Positions 1 through 7,339 of a stretch of DNA of 64,000 nucleotides are shown piece after piece. The position numbers and the translations under genes are program-made. The DNA comes from Streptomyces sp. NBC_01754 (lineage in GTDB: Bacteria > Actinomycetota > Actinomycetes > Streptomycetales > Streptomycetaceae): the NCBI RefSeq assembly GCF_035918015.1, contig NZ_CP109132.1, forward strand, positions 5,642,001 to 5,706,000. Reading direction: 5' to 3'. The notes under the pieces were generated by a model. It did no database searches. It saw only the letters and a list, made by a program, of their open reading frames with translations, and had not been told where the DNA came from. Every line of letters starts with the position of its first letter. The first letter of the stretch is position 1.

Positions 1-539
1 TGCCGGCGGCCGACCCCGGTCTCCGGCCCGCCGAGACCGAAGGAGACGAGTCCCTCCGGCCGCAGGTCCACCGCGAGCCGGGTGGTCTCCTCGGCGGCCT
101 CGAGCCCGGCCTCGCCGGGGATGTCGAAGCACCAGCGCAGCACGACGCCCAGCTCGGCCTCGGCGGCCTTGCGGGCGTCCTCGATGGCCTCCATGAACCC
201 CTGGTCCGGGATACCGCGCCGCGTCGAGCTGAACGGAGTGACCGTCAGCTCCGCGTACCTGATGTTCTGCCGGGCCATGTCCCGGGCGATCTCGAAGGTC
301 AGCAGCCGGACGTCCTCGGGTGTCCGGATCAGGTCCACCACCGAGAGGTACACGTCGATGAAATGCGCGAAGTCGGTGAACGTGAAGAAGTCGGCCAGCG
401 CCTCGGGAGCGGTGGGCACCTTGGAGCCGGGGTGACGGGCAGCCAGTTCGGACACGATGCGGGGTGACGCCGATCCGACATGGTGGACGTGGAGTTCGGC
501 CTTGGGCAGCCCGGCGATGAAGGGGTGCGGATCGTACAT
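1..539 (-). CDS. Adenosine deaminase family protein, partial (3' end outside window)
   Basis: The visible 179 codons are the N-terminal half of a metal-dependent purine deaminase of the adenosine deaminase/AMP deaminase superfamily. Family members hydrolyse adenosine or related aminopurines in the cytoplasm for purine salvage. The N-terminus carries the family's zinc-binding His-x-His pair as HVHHVG (H17 and H19), preceded by GLPKAEL, which is typical of the family. The HHVGS wording, rather than HLDGS of classical adenosine deaminases, marks an actinobacterial subgroup whose substrate may differ. Start: ATG at 537-539. The C-terminal active-site residues lie outside the window, so activity cannot be judged. 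The neighbouring DUF4190 gene is divergent. Confidence 0.85.
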   Translation of the reverse strand, partial: MYDPHPFIAGLPKAELHVHHVGSASPRIVSELAARHPGSKVPTAPEALADFFTFTDFAHFIDVYLSVVDLIRTPEDVRLLTFEIARDMARQNIRYAELTVTPFSSTRRGIPDQGFMEAIEDARKAAEAELGVVLRWCFDIPGEAGLEAAEETTRLAVDLRPEGLVSFGLGGPETGVGRR

Positions 540-660
540 CGGAATCTCCCGGAGTCGAAACGTGGGAACCGGGTGCGCCCGGCCGCACCGATCATCGTAT
601 GCGGGGCCTGCCGGCCCGGACCCGGGCCGTAGCATGGCGGGACCACGACGGGGGAGGCCC

Positions 661-1344
661 ATGTCAGACCACACACCGCGGCCCGGGGACGGGCCCGCGC
701 CGCACGACCCCTGGGCACCGCCGGAGAACCGGGTGGATCTCGGCAAGACGGTCGGTGACGCCCGCCCGCCGGGCGTGCACGACCAGCCGACGGTCACGTC
801 CATGCCGAGCACGGACGCCGGAACCGGACCGGTACCCGGCCCGCCGGCCGGAGGCTTCGGCCCGGGCCAGGGCGGTGGCCTCCCCCCGCCACCGGTCGCA
901 CCTCACGGGCCGGCCCTGCCCGGGGCGCAGTACGGCTATCCGGTCGGGCCCTCCGCGCCCTACACCGGCTATCCGGGCTATCCGGGCTATCCGGGCCACG
1001 CCGGTTACGGCGGCGGTCCGGCGCCGGCGAACGGTCTCGGCGTCGCGGCGCTGGTGCTCGGTATCGTCGCGACAGCCGGTTTCTGCTTCTGGGGGCTCGG
1101 TGTCGTCCTGGGCGTCCTGGCGCTCGTCTTCGGCATCATCGGACAGGGCCGCGCCAAGCGAGGTGAGGCGACCAACGGCGGGATGGCGCTCGCCGGGATC
1201 ATCCTGGGAGCGATCGCGATCCCCATCAGCGCCGTCTGTCTGGCGTTCCTCATCTGGCTCGGACACCAGGACGACGTGCACACCGAAGAGAGCGGTGACG
1301 GGTACGCCGCCACGCTGGTCGTGGACGCCCCGCTCCGGCCGTGA
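661..1344 (+). CDS. DUF4190-type small membrane protein with proline-rich N-terminus
   Basis: The protein has 227 aa: about 120 residues of hydrophilic Pro/Gly/Tyr-rich sequence, then two hydrophobic segments (roughly residues 124-160 and 179-203) separated by a basic loop (QGRAKRGE). This is the DUF4190 layout common in actinobacteria; no enzymatic role is known. The N-terminal part contains three tandem YPG units from a 9-bp repeat near 970-996. I chose the ATG at 661 because GGGAGG lies just upstream; an in-frame extension back to 457 would run into the divergent deaminase gene and lacks such a site. The C-terminus is short and probably extracytoplasmic. The function is unknown. Confidence 0.75.
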   Translation: MSDHTPRPGDGPAPHDPWAPPENRVDLGKTVGDARPPGVHDQPTVTSMPSTDAGTGPVPGPPAGGFGPGQGGGLPPPPVAPHGPALPGAQYGYPVGPSAPYTGYPGYPGYPGHAGYGGGPAPANGLGVAALVLGIVATAGFCFWGLGVVLGVLALVFGIIGQGRAKRGEATNGGMALAGIILGAIAIPISAVCLAFLIWLGHQDDVHTEESGDGYAATLVVDAPLRP

Positions 1345-1555
1345 CGGGAGCCTGTGCCTGCCGTGCCGCGCGACCGTCGGCGGAGCCCGGTCCCGTGGCG
1401 GCGGGTCAGACGTCCGCCGCCGGCGGGGGGCATCCGTGTCCGTCGTTGTTTCGGTTCCACACACCGGGGGGTAAGCCTTCCGGCTGCCGGTGGGGAGCGA
1501 CCCCCGCGGTTCCCGGCGCGCGGGCGCGAGGCCCCGCCGTGTACAGGAGGCGGAC

Positions 1556-2290
1556 GTGCGTGTGGTGACGGTCGACGACGTGTCCCTGGTGAGGGCGATT
1601 CACCGCGACGTGTTCACCCCGGCGTTCACCCCGGACGAACTGACCGGGGCCGACGAGCTGTGGACGGCCGTCCAGCAGGGCGGCGGGGTGCTCACCGCGG
1701 TGATGGACGAGGAGGACCGGCCCGCGGCCGCGGCGTTCGGCGAGTGGTACCCGGAGAGCCGGGTGCTGCTGCTGGTGTACCTCGCGGTCGGCCGGACGGT
1801 GCGGTCACGGGGTCTGGGCGGTGTGCTGCTGGCCGAGGCCGTCGGTGCCTGGCAGACGAGGTTCCGGCCGGCCCTCACCCTGGCGGAGCTCGAACATCCC
1901 GTCGTCCACCCCGGCGACCCGGCCCGCGGCGACGGACGCTCGCGCCTGCGTTTCTACGCCCGCCACGGAGCCCGGGCCCTGGACCTCCCGTACTTCCAGC
2001 CGTCGCTGCGCCCGGGGGGACGGCGGGTCTACGGGATGGTCCTGACCGTTCTGGAGCCGCTGCCCGAGCGGGCGGCCGACGGCGGTGTCGAGCCCGGCCG
2101 GATCAGGCGGTTCCTCACCGCCTACCTCACCGGCTGCGAGGGCGAGGTGGGGTCCGACGCGCCGACGCTCGCGTTGTGGCGTGCCCTGGACCGTCCCGGA
2201 GCGGTCCGGCTGCTGCCGCTGGACGATCCGGCCGCCCTGCCCGTCTCGCACGCCGGCGGGCCGGACTCCGGGACGTCCCCCTCCACGTGA
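1556..2290 (+). CDS. GNAT-like acetyltransferase
   Basis: This 244-aa protein looks like an acetyl-CoA-dependent N-acyltransferase of the GNAT fold. Visible signs are an early VRAIHRDVF helix, a strand ending LVYLAVG, and the acetyl-CoA-binding turn RSRGLGGVLL, which fits the GNAT R/Q-x-x-G-x-G/A pyrophosphate loop. The substrate cannot be read from the sequence. The GTG start at 1556 is supported by a strong AGGAGG five bases upstream (1545-1550). A 211-bp gap separates it from the upstream DUF4190 gene; I found no clear promoter or terminator there. The C-terminal 70 residues show no recognisable domain. Confidence 0.6.
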   Translation: MRVVTVDDVSLVRAIHRDVFTPAFTPDELTGADELWTAVQQGGGVLTAVMDEEDRPAAAAFGEWYPESRVLLLVYLAVGRTVRSRGLGGVLLAEAVGAWQTRFRPALTLAELEHPVVHPGDPARGDGRSRLRFYARHGARALDLPYFQPSLRPGGRRVYGMVLTVLEPLPERAADGGVEPGRIRRFLTAYLTGCEGEVGSDAPTLALWRALDRPGAVRLLPLDDPAALPVSHAGGPDSGTSPST

Positions 2291-2400
2291 CCGGGGGCCG
2301 AGGGACGCCCGGGGGTCCCGGGCCACGTGACCCGGATCACTGCTTCCCGGTGCCCGACCCGCGTCATGACCTGGGCCCACGGCGCTCTCTCCCCCTGTAA

Positions 2401-2424
2401 GCACCGGCGGGATCCCGCCGGTGC
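2401..2424. repeat. Perfect 24-bp palindrome upstream of the 2447 gene
   Basis: Positions 2401-2424 form an uninterrupted inverted repeat with arms GCACCGGCGGGA and TCCCGCCGGTGC. It lies about 110 bp after the GNAT-like gene and 22 bp before the next ATG. It may be the terminator of the upstream gene or an operator or leader hairpin for the gene at 2447. There is no T-run, which is normal for this GC content. Confidence 0.5.
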
Positions 2425-2446
2425 CCGGTAGAACAGGGAGGCACTC

Positions 2447-2917
2447 ATGGCCGGCGCGAGGGTGAAGGCCGCGGTCGACTGGCTGGTATCGGTGGCACCG
2501 GATCCGCACGCCTGCCGGCGGGAATGGGAGCGCGATCCCCAGGGGATGGCGCTGCTGCCGGCCGGCCGGCGCTGGGACGTGCTCGCCGTTCCGGCGGCGC
2601 TCGGGTATCCGACGCTCGACGTGCTCACCCGCCTCGTGGGCCGGCCGGGGCCGGTCCTCGCCGGTTTCGGGGACTCCCGGATGGGCTTCTTCGTACCCCC
2701 GGGCACGGCGTCGGCCTGGCTGGGCACCGGTGTGCGCGGGATCGGCCGCGGCAACTGGATCGCCGCACCCCGGCCGGGCCGTTCGGCCGGGGTGACGCGG
2801 TGGCTGATCCTGCCGGACGGCCGGGGGACGCTCGTCGATCCGGTTCTGCTGGAGCTCGCCCTGCACGAGGCCGCCGCGGTGCGCGGTGCCCACGGACGCG
2901 CGGACGGGGAGGGGTGA
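2447..2917 (+). CDS. Conserved actinobacterial protein of unknown function
   Basis: The 156-aa soluble protein has a GRRWDVLAVP start region, PTLDVLTRL, GPVLAGFGDSRMGFFVPPGTASAWL, and a C-terminal DPVLLELALHEAAAVRG helix. From memory, proteins with this wording are widespread in Streptomyces and are sometimes annotated as bifunctional DNA primase/polymerase-like because the N-terminal domain of such primases contains a similar stretch. No catalytic motif of a full primase can be seen here and the protein is far too short to be one. Start: ATG at 2447 with GGGAGG seven bases upstream. The gene ends 86 bp before the chitinase start, within which the chitinase promoter lies. Confidence 0.6.
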   Translation: MAGARVKAAVDWLVSVAPDPHACRREWERDPQGMALLPAGRRWDVLAVPAALGYPTLDVLTRLVGRPGPVLAGFGDSRMGFFVPPGTASAWLGTGVRGIGRGNWIAAPRPGRSAGVTRWLILPDGRGTLVDPVLLELALHEAAAVRGAHGRADGEG

Positions 2918-2933
2918 AGCGGCGTCAGAGGTC

Positions 2934-2963
2934 TTGACAACCCGATTGGTCTGGACCATGTTG
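2934..2963 (+). promoter_or_regulatory. Probable chitinase promoter with DasR-type operator (dre)
   Basis: TTGACA at 2934-2939 is a perfect vegetative -35 box; a weak -10 would fall near 2957-2963. Between them lies TGGTCTGGACCA at 2947-2958, a perfect 12-bp inverted repeat within ATTGGTCTGGACCATG (2945-2960). This matches the known dre consensus bound by the GntR-family N-acetylglucosamine regulator DasR, and the TGGTCTAGACCA elements known from Streptomyces chitinase promoters. An operator placed between -35 and -10 predicts repression relieved by chitin-derived aminosugar phosphates. Confidence 0.85.
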
Positions 2964-3003
2964 TGCGCGGCCGCACTCAATTACCCCCCGCACGGAGGCT
3001 GTT

Positions 3004-4836
3004 GTGGAACGTACCGGACCACCCGCCCGTTTTACCGGACTTCTGGCCGTCTGTTCGGCGGCCCTGCTGGCCGCCGCCGGACTGGTCGCCTCGGCGCCGG
3101 CCGCCACCGCCGCGGACGCCGATCTGGCCCGCAACGGCGGCTTCGAGGAGGGCCTGGACGGCTGGGCCTGCTCGGGCGGCAGCGGTGCCGCCGTCAGTAC
3201 ACCCGTACACAGCGGGTCCAAGGCGCTGAAGGCGACCCCGGCCGGCAGCGACAACGCCAGGTGCTCCCAGACGGTGACGGTCCGGCCCGACTCCACCTAC
3301 ACGCTCCAGGCGTGGGTGCAGGGCGACTACGTCTACCTCGGCGCGTCCGGCACCGGCACCACGGACGTCTCCGCCTGGACCCAGTCCGCCGGTACGTACA
3401 CCAAGCTCAGCACCTCCTTCACGACCGGACCCGAGACCACCTCGGTGAGCGTCTACACCCACGGCTGGTACGGCACCGCCGCCTACTACGCCGACGACCT
3501 CACCCTGGTCGGCCCCGGCGGTGCCCCCGCCACCGTGCCCGCCGCCCCCACCGGCCTGAAGGCCGGAACCGCCACCTCCACCTCCGTGCCGCTGAGCTGG
3601 AACGCCTCCGCCGGAGCCACCGGCTACCAGGTCTACCGCGACGGTACGAAGGTCGAGACCGCGACCGGCACCTCGGCGACCGTGACGGGGCTGACCGCCT
3701 CGACCGCGTACAGCTTCCAGGTCAGCGCGGTCAACGCCGCCGGTGAGTCCGCGAAGTCGGCGGTGGTGGGCGCCACCACGGCCACCGGCGGCGGCCAGGA
3801 GGGCGGTGGCGGCGCGGACCTGCCGGCCCACGCCCTGGTCGGCTATCTGCACTCGAGCTTCGCCAACGGCTCCGGCTACACCCGGATGGCCGATGTGCCC
3901 GACTCGTGGGACGTCATCAACCTCGCCTTCGGCGAGCCGACCTCCGTGACCTCGGGTGACATCCGCTTCTCGCTCTGCCCCGTCGCCGAGTGCCCGGGCG
4001 TGGAGAGCGAGGCGGAGTTCAAGGCGGCCATCAAGGACAAGCAGGCGGCCGGCAAGAAGGTCCTGATCTCCATCGGCGGCCAGAACGGCCAGGTGCAGCT
4101 CAACTCGACGGCGGCCCGCGACACCTTCGTCTCCTCGGTGTCCAAGATCATCGACACCTACGGACTGGACGGCCTGGACATCGACTTCGAGGGCCACTCG
4201 CTCTCGCTGGACACCGGTGACACCGACTTCCGCAACCCGACGAGCCCCGTCATCGTCAACCTCGTCTCGGCCGTCAAGACCCTCAAGGCCAAGTACGGCG
4301 ACGACTTCGTCCTCACCATGGCGCCCGAGACCTTCTTCGTGCAGCTCGGCTACCAGTACTACGGATCAGGTCCCTGGGGCGGCCAGGACCCGCGCGCCGG
4401 CGCGTACCTGCCCGTCATCCACGCCCTGCGCGACGACCTCACCCTGCTGCACGTCCAGGACTACAACTCGGGCTCCATCATGGGCCTGGACGACCAGTAC
4501 CACTCGATGGGCGGCGCCGACTTCCACATCGCCATGACCGACATGCTGCTCACCGGCTTCCCGGTGGCCGGCGACCAGACCAAGGTCTTCCCGGCGCTGC
4601 GTCCCGACCAGGTCGCCATCGGCCTCCCGGCTTCCACCCAGGCGGGCAACGGGCACACCTCCCCGGCCGAGGTCACCAAGGCGCTCAACTGCCTGACCAA
4701 GAAGACCGACTGCGGTACGTACCAGACCCACGGCACCTGGTCCGGGCTGCGCGGCCTGATGACCTGGTCCATCAACTGGGACCGCTTCAACGACTGGGAG
4801 TTCTCGAAGAACTTCGACGCCTACTTCGGGAACTGA
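3004..4836 (+). CDS. Secreted family 18 chitinase (signal peptide, carbohydrate-binding, FnIII, GH18)
   Basis: The 610-aa exoenzyme hydrolyses chitin. Order of parts: a Sec signal peptide (residues about 1-38, ending near APAATA-AD); a carbohydrate-binding jelly-roll-like module (about 40-175, starting ARNGGFEEGLDGW); a fibronectin type III domain (about 180-258); a Gly-rich linker; and a GH18 barrel from about 275. The catalytic signature DGLDIDFE is present at residues 389-396, with E396 as proton donor. The LVGYLHSSF opening is typical of bacterial GH18 chitinases of the ChiC/ChiA-like group. Start: GTG at 3004 behind GGAGG. It sits under a dre operator, consistent with aminosugar control. 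Its last 50 bp overlap the convergent PAP2 gene. Confidence 0.95.
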   Translation: MERTGPPARFTGLLAVCSAALLAAAGLVASAPAATAADADLARNGGFEEGLDGWACSGGSGAAVSTPVHSGSKALKATPAGSDNARCSQTVTVRPDSTYTLQAWVQGDYVYLGASGTGTTDVSAWTQSAGTYTKLSTSFTTGPETTSVSVYTHGWYGTAAYYADDLTLVGPGGAPATVPAAPTGLKAGTATSTSVPLSWNASAGATGYQVYRDGTKVETATGTSATVTGLTASTAYSFQVSAVNAAGESAKSAVVGATTATGGGQEGGGGADLPAHALVGYLHSSFANGSGYTRMADVPDSWDVINLAFGEPTSVTSGDIRFSLCPVAECPGVESEAEFKAAIKDKQAAGKKVLISIGGQNGQVQLNSTAARDTFVSSVSKIIDTYGLDGLDIDFEGHSLSLDTGDTDFRNPTSPVIVNLVSAVKTLKAKYGDDFVLTMAPETFFVQLGYQYYGSGPWGGQDPRAGAYLPVIHALRDDLTLLHVQDYNSGSIMGLDDQYHSMGGADFHIAMTDMLLTGFPVAGDQTKVFPALRPDQVAIGLPASTQAGNGHTSPAEVTKALNCLTKKTDCGTYQTHGTWSGLRGLMTWSINWDRFNDWEFSKNFDAYFGN

Positions 4837-5605
4837 CCTCCCGGAGCACGAGCAGCAGCACGGCCGCCAGGCACCATCCGGCCAGCACGTCCAGCGGCCA
4901 GTGGTAGCCGTGCAGCACCAGACCGATGCTCGTCGCCGCCGTCAGCAGGACGGCGGCGACGGGCATCATCCATGAGTGCCGGACACAGGGCGCGAGCAGC
5001 AGGGCGGCCGCGCCGTAGGCCACGGCGGCGGTCACCGTGTGGCCCGAGGGGTAGTAGCCGGTCGCCTCGGTCAGCGGTCCCTGGCGGTCGGTCCACAGCT
5101 TGAGCGGGACGACGAGCAGGGGGACCGCCGCCATGGCCAGGACCGCGTACAGCGCCTCCCGGCGGGCCCGGCGCAGCCAGGCGACGAGGGCGGCGCCCGC
5201 CAGTACGGGGACGGCGACCTCCACGTTGCCGAGATCGGCGAAGAGGTCGGACAGCGCGCCGGGTCCCCGCCCGGCCAGCGCCAGACCGAGCCGTTCGTCG
5301 GGCCCGAGCAGGGGGCCGCGGGTCACGACCTGCCAGGTGACGAGGGCGAAGACGGCCAGCAGTGCGGCCACCAGGCAGAAGAGAAGAACCGGCCACCTGG
5401 GAACGGGGGGGAGTGTTCCGGGGTGGCCGGTCGGATCGGTTCGCCGCGCGCCCCGGGGGGTGTGGGGCGGGCGGCCGTCCGATCGGTGAGGAGTTCCGGA
5501 GCCTGGGGCTCCGGCGGTGTGCGCGGTGGCACCACCGGGACGGTGCCGGGGAAGCTCCGGCCCGGTGTCGCCCGCGGTTCCCCGCGGGCGGGGTGTTTCT
5601 CTCAT
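4787..5605 (-). CDS. PAP2-family membrane phosphatase
   Basis: This is a membrane-bound phosphatidic-acid-phosphatase-type enzyme that would remove phosphate from lipid phosphates such as undecaprenyl or prenyl diphosphates on the outer membrane face. With the start chosen here it has 272 aa. The three family motifs are visible: KLWTDRQGP (K-x6-RP-like, but with QGP in place of RP), YPSGHT, and S-x-GLVLHGYHWPLD with the catalytic histidine. About five hydrophobic helices follow an 80-residue Pro/Gly/Thr-rich cytoplasmic N-terminus. I chose ATG at 5603-5605; a TTG at 5710 is in frame and cannot be excluded. The 3' end overlaps the chitinase gene tail-to-tail by 50 bp. Confidence 0.85.
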   Translation of the reverse strand: MRETPRPRGTAGDTGPELPRHRPGGATAHTAGAPGSGTPHRSDGRPPHTPRGARRTDPTGHPGTLPPVPRWPVLLFCLVAALLAVFALVTWQVVTRGPLLGPDERLGLALAGRGPGALSDLFADLGNVEVAVPVLAGAALVAWLRRARREALYAVLAMAAVPLLVVPLKLWTDRQGPLTEATGYYPSGHTVTAAVAYGAAALLLAPCVRHSWMMPVAAVLLTAATSIGLVLHGYHWPLDVLAGWCLAAVLLLVLREVSSRSRRRSSSRTPSR

Positions 5606-5754
5606 CTGTGGAAACCGTACGTCAGGGGGAAGGGGGCCGACAGGGGCAACGGTATCCCGCCATCGCCCCCGCACACCTTCTTCACAGGCCCTCACCCGCA
5701 GGCCGGTCAATGTGGCCGAAAACGCCGCCCGCCCCTGGGCGGTGTCCGTACGTA

Positions 5755-7095
5755 TCAGAGTGTGGCGAACGCCTGCTCGAGGATGTCCAGGCCCTCGTTC
5801 AGCAGCTCCTCGCCGATGACCAGCGGCGGCAGGAAGCGCAGGACGTTGCCGTAGGTCCCGCAGGTCAGCACCAGCAGTCCCTCGGCGTGGCAGGCCTTGG
5901 CCAGAGCCGCCGTGGTGGCCGCGTCGGGGTCCTTCGTGCCGGCCTTCACCAGTTCGACGGCGATCATGGCGCCGCGGCCCCGGATGTCACCGATGAGCCC
6001 GCCGTTCGGGAGCTTCGCCCGCATCTCCTCCAGGCGGCCCTTCATGACCTCCTCGATGCGCCGGGCCTTCGCGTTGAGGTCCAGCTCCCGCATCGTCTCG
6101 ATCGCTCCGAGCGCGCCCGCGCACGCCACGGGGTTGCCGCCGTAGGTGCCGCCGAGGCCGCCGGAGTGCGCGGCGTCCATGATCTCGGCGCGGCCCGTCA
6201 CCGCGGAGAGCGGGAGGCCGCCCGCGATGCCCTTGGCCGTGGTGATCAGGTCCGGGACGACGCCCTCGTCCTCGCAGGCGAACCACTGGCCGGTACGGCA
6301 GAAACCGGACTGGATCTCGTCCGCGACGAAGACGATCCCGTTCTCCTTCGCGAACCGGGCGATCGCCGGCAGGAAGCCCTTGGCCGGCTCGATGAACCCG
6401 CCCTCGCCGAGGACGGGCTCGATGACGACCGCAGCGACGTTCTCCGCGCCGATCTGCTTGGTGATCTGGTCGATCGCCTGCGCGGATGCCTCCGCACCGG
6501 CGTTCTCCGCGCCGGTCGGCCAGCGGTAGCCGTACGCCACCGGGACGCGGTACACCTCGGGCGCGAACGGCCCGAAGCCCTGCTTGTACGGCATGTTCTT
6601 CGAGGTCAGCGCCATGGTGAGGTTGGTGCGGCCGTGGTAGCCGTGGTCGAAGACGACCACCGCGGTGCGCTTGGTGTACACCCGGGCGATCTTCACCGCG
6701 TTCTCGACGGCCTCGGCGCCGGAGTTGAACAGGGCGGACTTCTTGGCGTGGTCGCCAGGGGTCAGCTCGGCGAGCCGCTCGCAGACCTCCACGTACCCCT
6801 CGTACGGCGTCACCATGAAACAGGTGTGGGTGAAGTCGGCGAGCTGCGCCGACGCGCGGCGCACGACCGCCTCGGCGGAGGCGCCCACCGAGGTCACGGC
6901 GATACCGGAACCGAAGTCGATCAGACGGTTGCCGTCCACGTCCTCGACGATCCCGCCGCCCGCCCGGGCGGTGAACACCGGCAGGGTGGAACCCACCCCG
7001 GCGGCGACCGCCGCCGTACGGCGGGCCTGAAGCTCCACCGACTTCGGGCCGGGAATGGCGGTGAGGACGCGGCGCTCCTGCGGGATGTCGGACAT
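5755..7095 (-). CDS. gabT: 4-aminobutyrate aminotransferase
   Basis: This cytoplasmic PLP-dependent class III transaminase converts 4-aminobutyrate and 2-oxoglutarate to succinate semialdehyde and glutamate. At 446 aa it has the normal length. Visible features are the VDGNRLIDFGSGIAV entry, FNSGAEAVENAVKIAR, VVFDHGYHGRTNLTMALT, the cofactor-binding FVADEIQSGF, and the Schiff-base lysine K288 in TTAKGIAGGLP. Start: ATG at 7093-7095 with AGGAG upstream. Its likely partners are the aldehyde dehydrogenase at 11597, which could oxidise the semialdehyde, and the PucR-type regulator at 9858; PucR-type control of gab genes is known in Corynebacterium. An inverted repeat at 7191-7213 upstream is an operator candidate. 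Confidence 0.93.
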   Translation of the reverse strand: MSDIPQERRVLTAIPGPKSVELQARRTAAVAAGVGSTLPVFTARAGGGIVEDVDGNRLIDFGSGIAVTSVGASAEAVVRRASAQLADFTHTCFMVTPYEGYVEVCERLAELTPGDHAKKSALFNSGAEAVENAVKIARVYTKRTAVVVFDHGYHGRTNLTMALTSKNMPYKQGFGPFAPEVYRVPVAYGYRWPTGAENAGAEASAQAIDQITKQIGAENVAAVVIEPVLGEGGFIEPAKGFLPAIARFAKENGIVFVADEIQSGFCRTGQWFACEDEGVVPDLITTAKGIAGGLPLSAVTGRAEIMDAAHSGGLGGTYGGNPVACAGALGAIETMRELDLNAKARRIEEVMKGRLEEMRAKLPNGGLIGDIRGRGAMIAVELVKAGTKDPDAATTAALAKACHAEGLLVLTCGTYGNVLRFLPPLVIGEELLNEGLDILEQAFATL

Positions 7096-7190
7096 GGGGG
7101 CTCCTGGGGGTGTTCCGGACGCTTCTCTGTCCTGAGGCTAGGGGCGGGGGCGGGCAGCGGTCTCGCTACGCGGCGGAGTGGTGCGGGCGG

Positions 7191-7213
7191 TTCTTTGTCC
7201 GTGACGGACAGAA
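7191..7213. promoter_or_regulatory. Inverted repeat in the gabT / P-loop ATPase divergent promoter region
   Basis: Positions 7191-7213 contain TGTCCG-TGA-CGGACA (arms of six bases) flanked by TTC and GAA. It lies about 100 bp upstream of gabT and 130 bp upstream of the divergent gene. No other strong symmetry is present in this 244-bp intergenic region. It is a candidate binding site for the nearby PucR-type regulator; that link is inference. Confidence 0.4.
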
Positions 7214-7265
7214 GGGGTGGACGGGCGTCCGGGAGGGCCCGGGCGTCACCTGTCCGAGCGCCTGG

Positions 7266-7294
7266 CTGAACTCCCCGCCCCGGCACACTAGATT
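7266..7294 (+). promoter_or_regulatory. Possible vegetative promoter of the 7340 gene
   Basis: TAGATT at 7289-7294 is a good -10 box for the main Streptomyces sigma factor. CTGAAC at 7266-7271, 17 bases upstream, is a partial -35. The predicted start of transcription would be near 7301, about 40 bases before the ATG at 7340. Confidence 0.4.
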
Positions 7295-7339
7295 GGCCGG
7301 GGCAGTGGACGGACCAGGCCGGTCAGGGGGCGACGGTTC

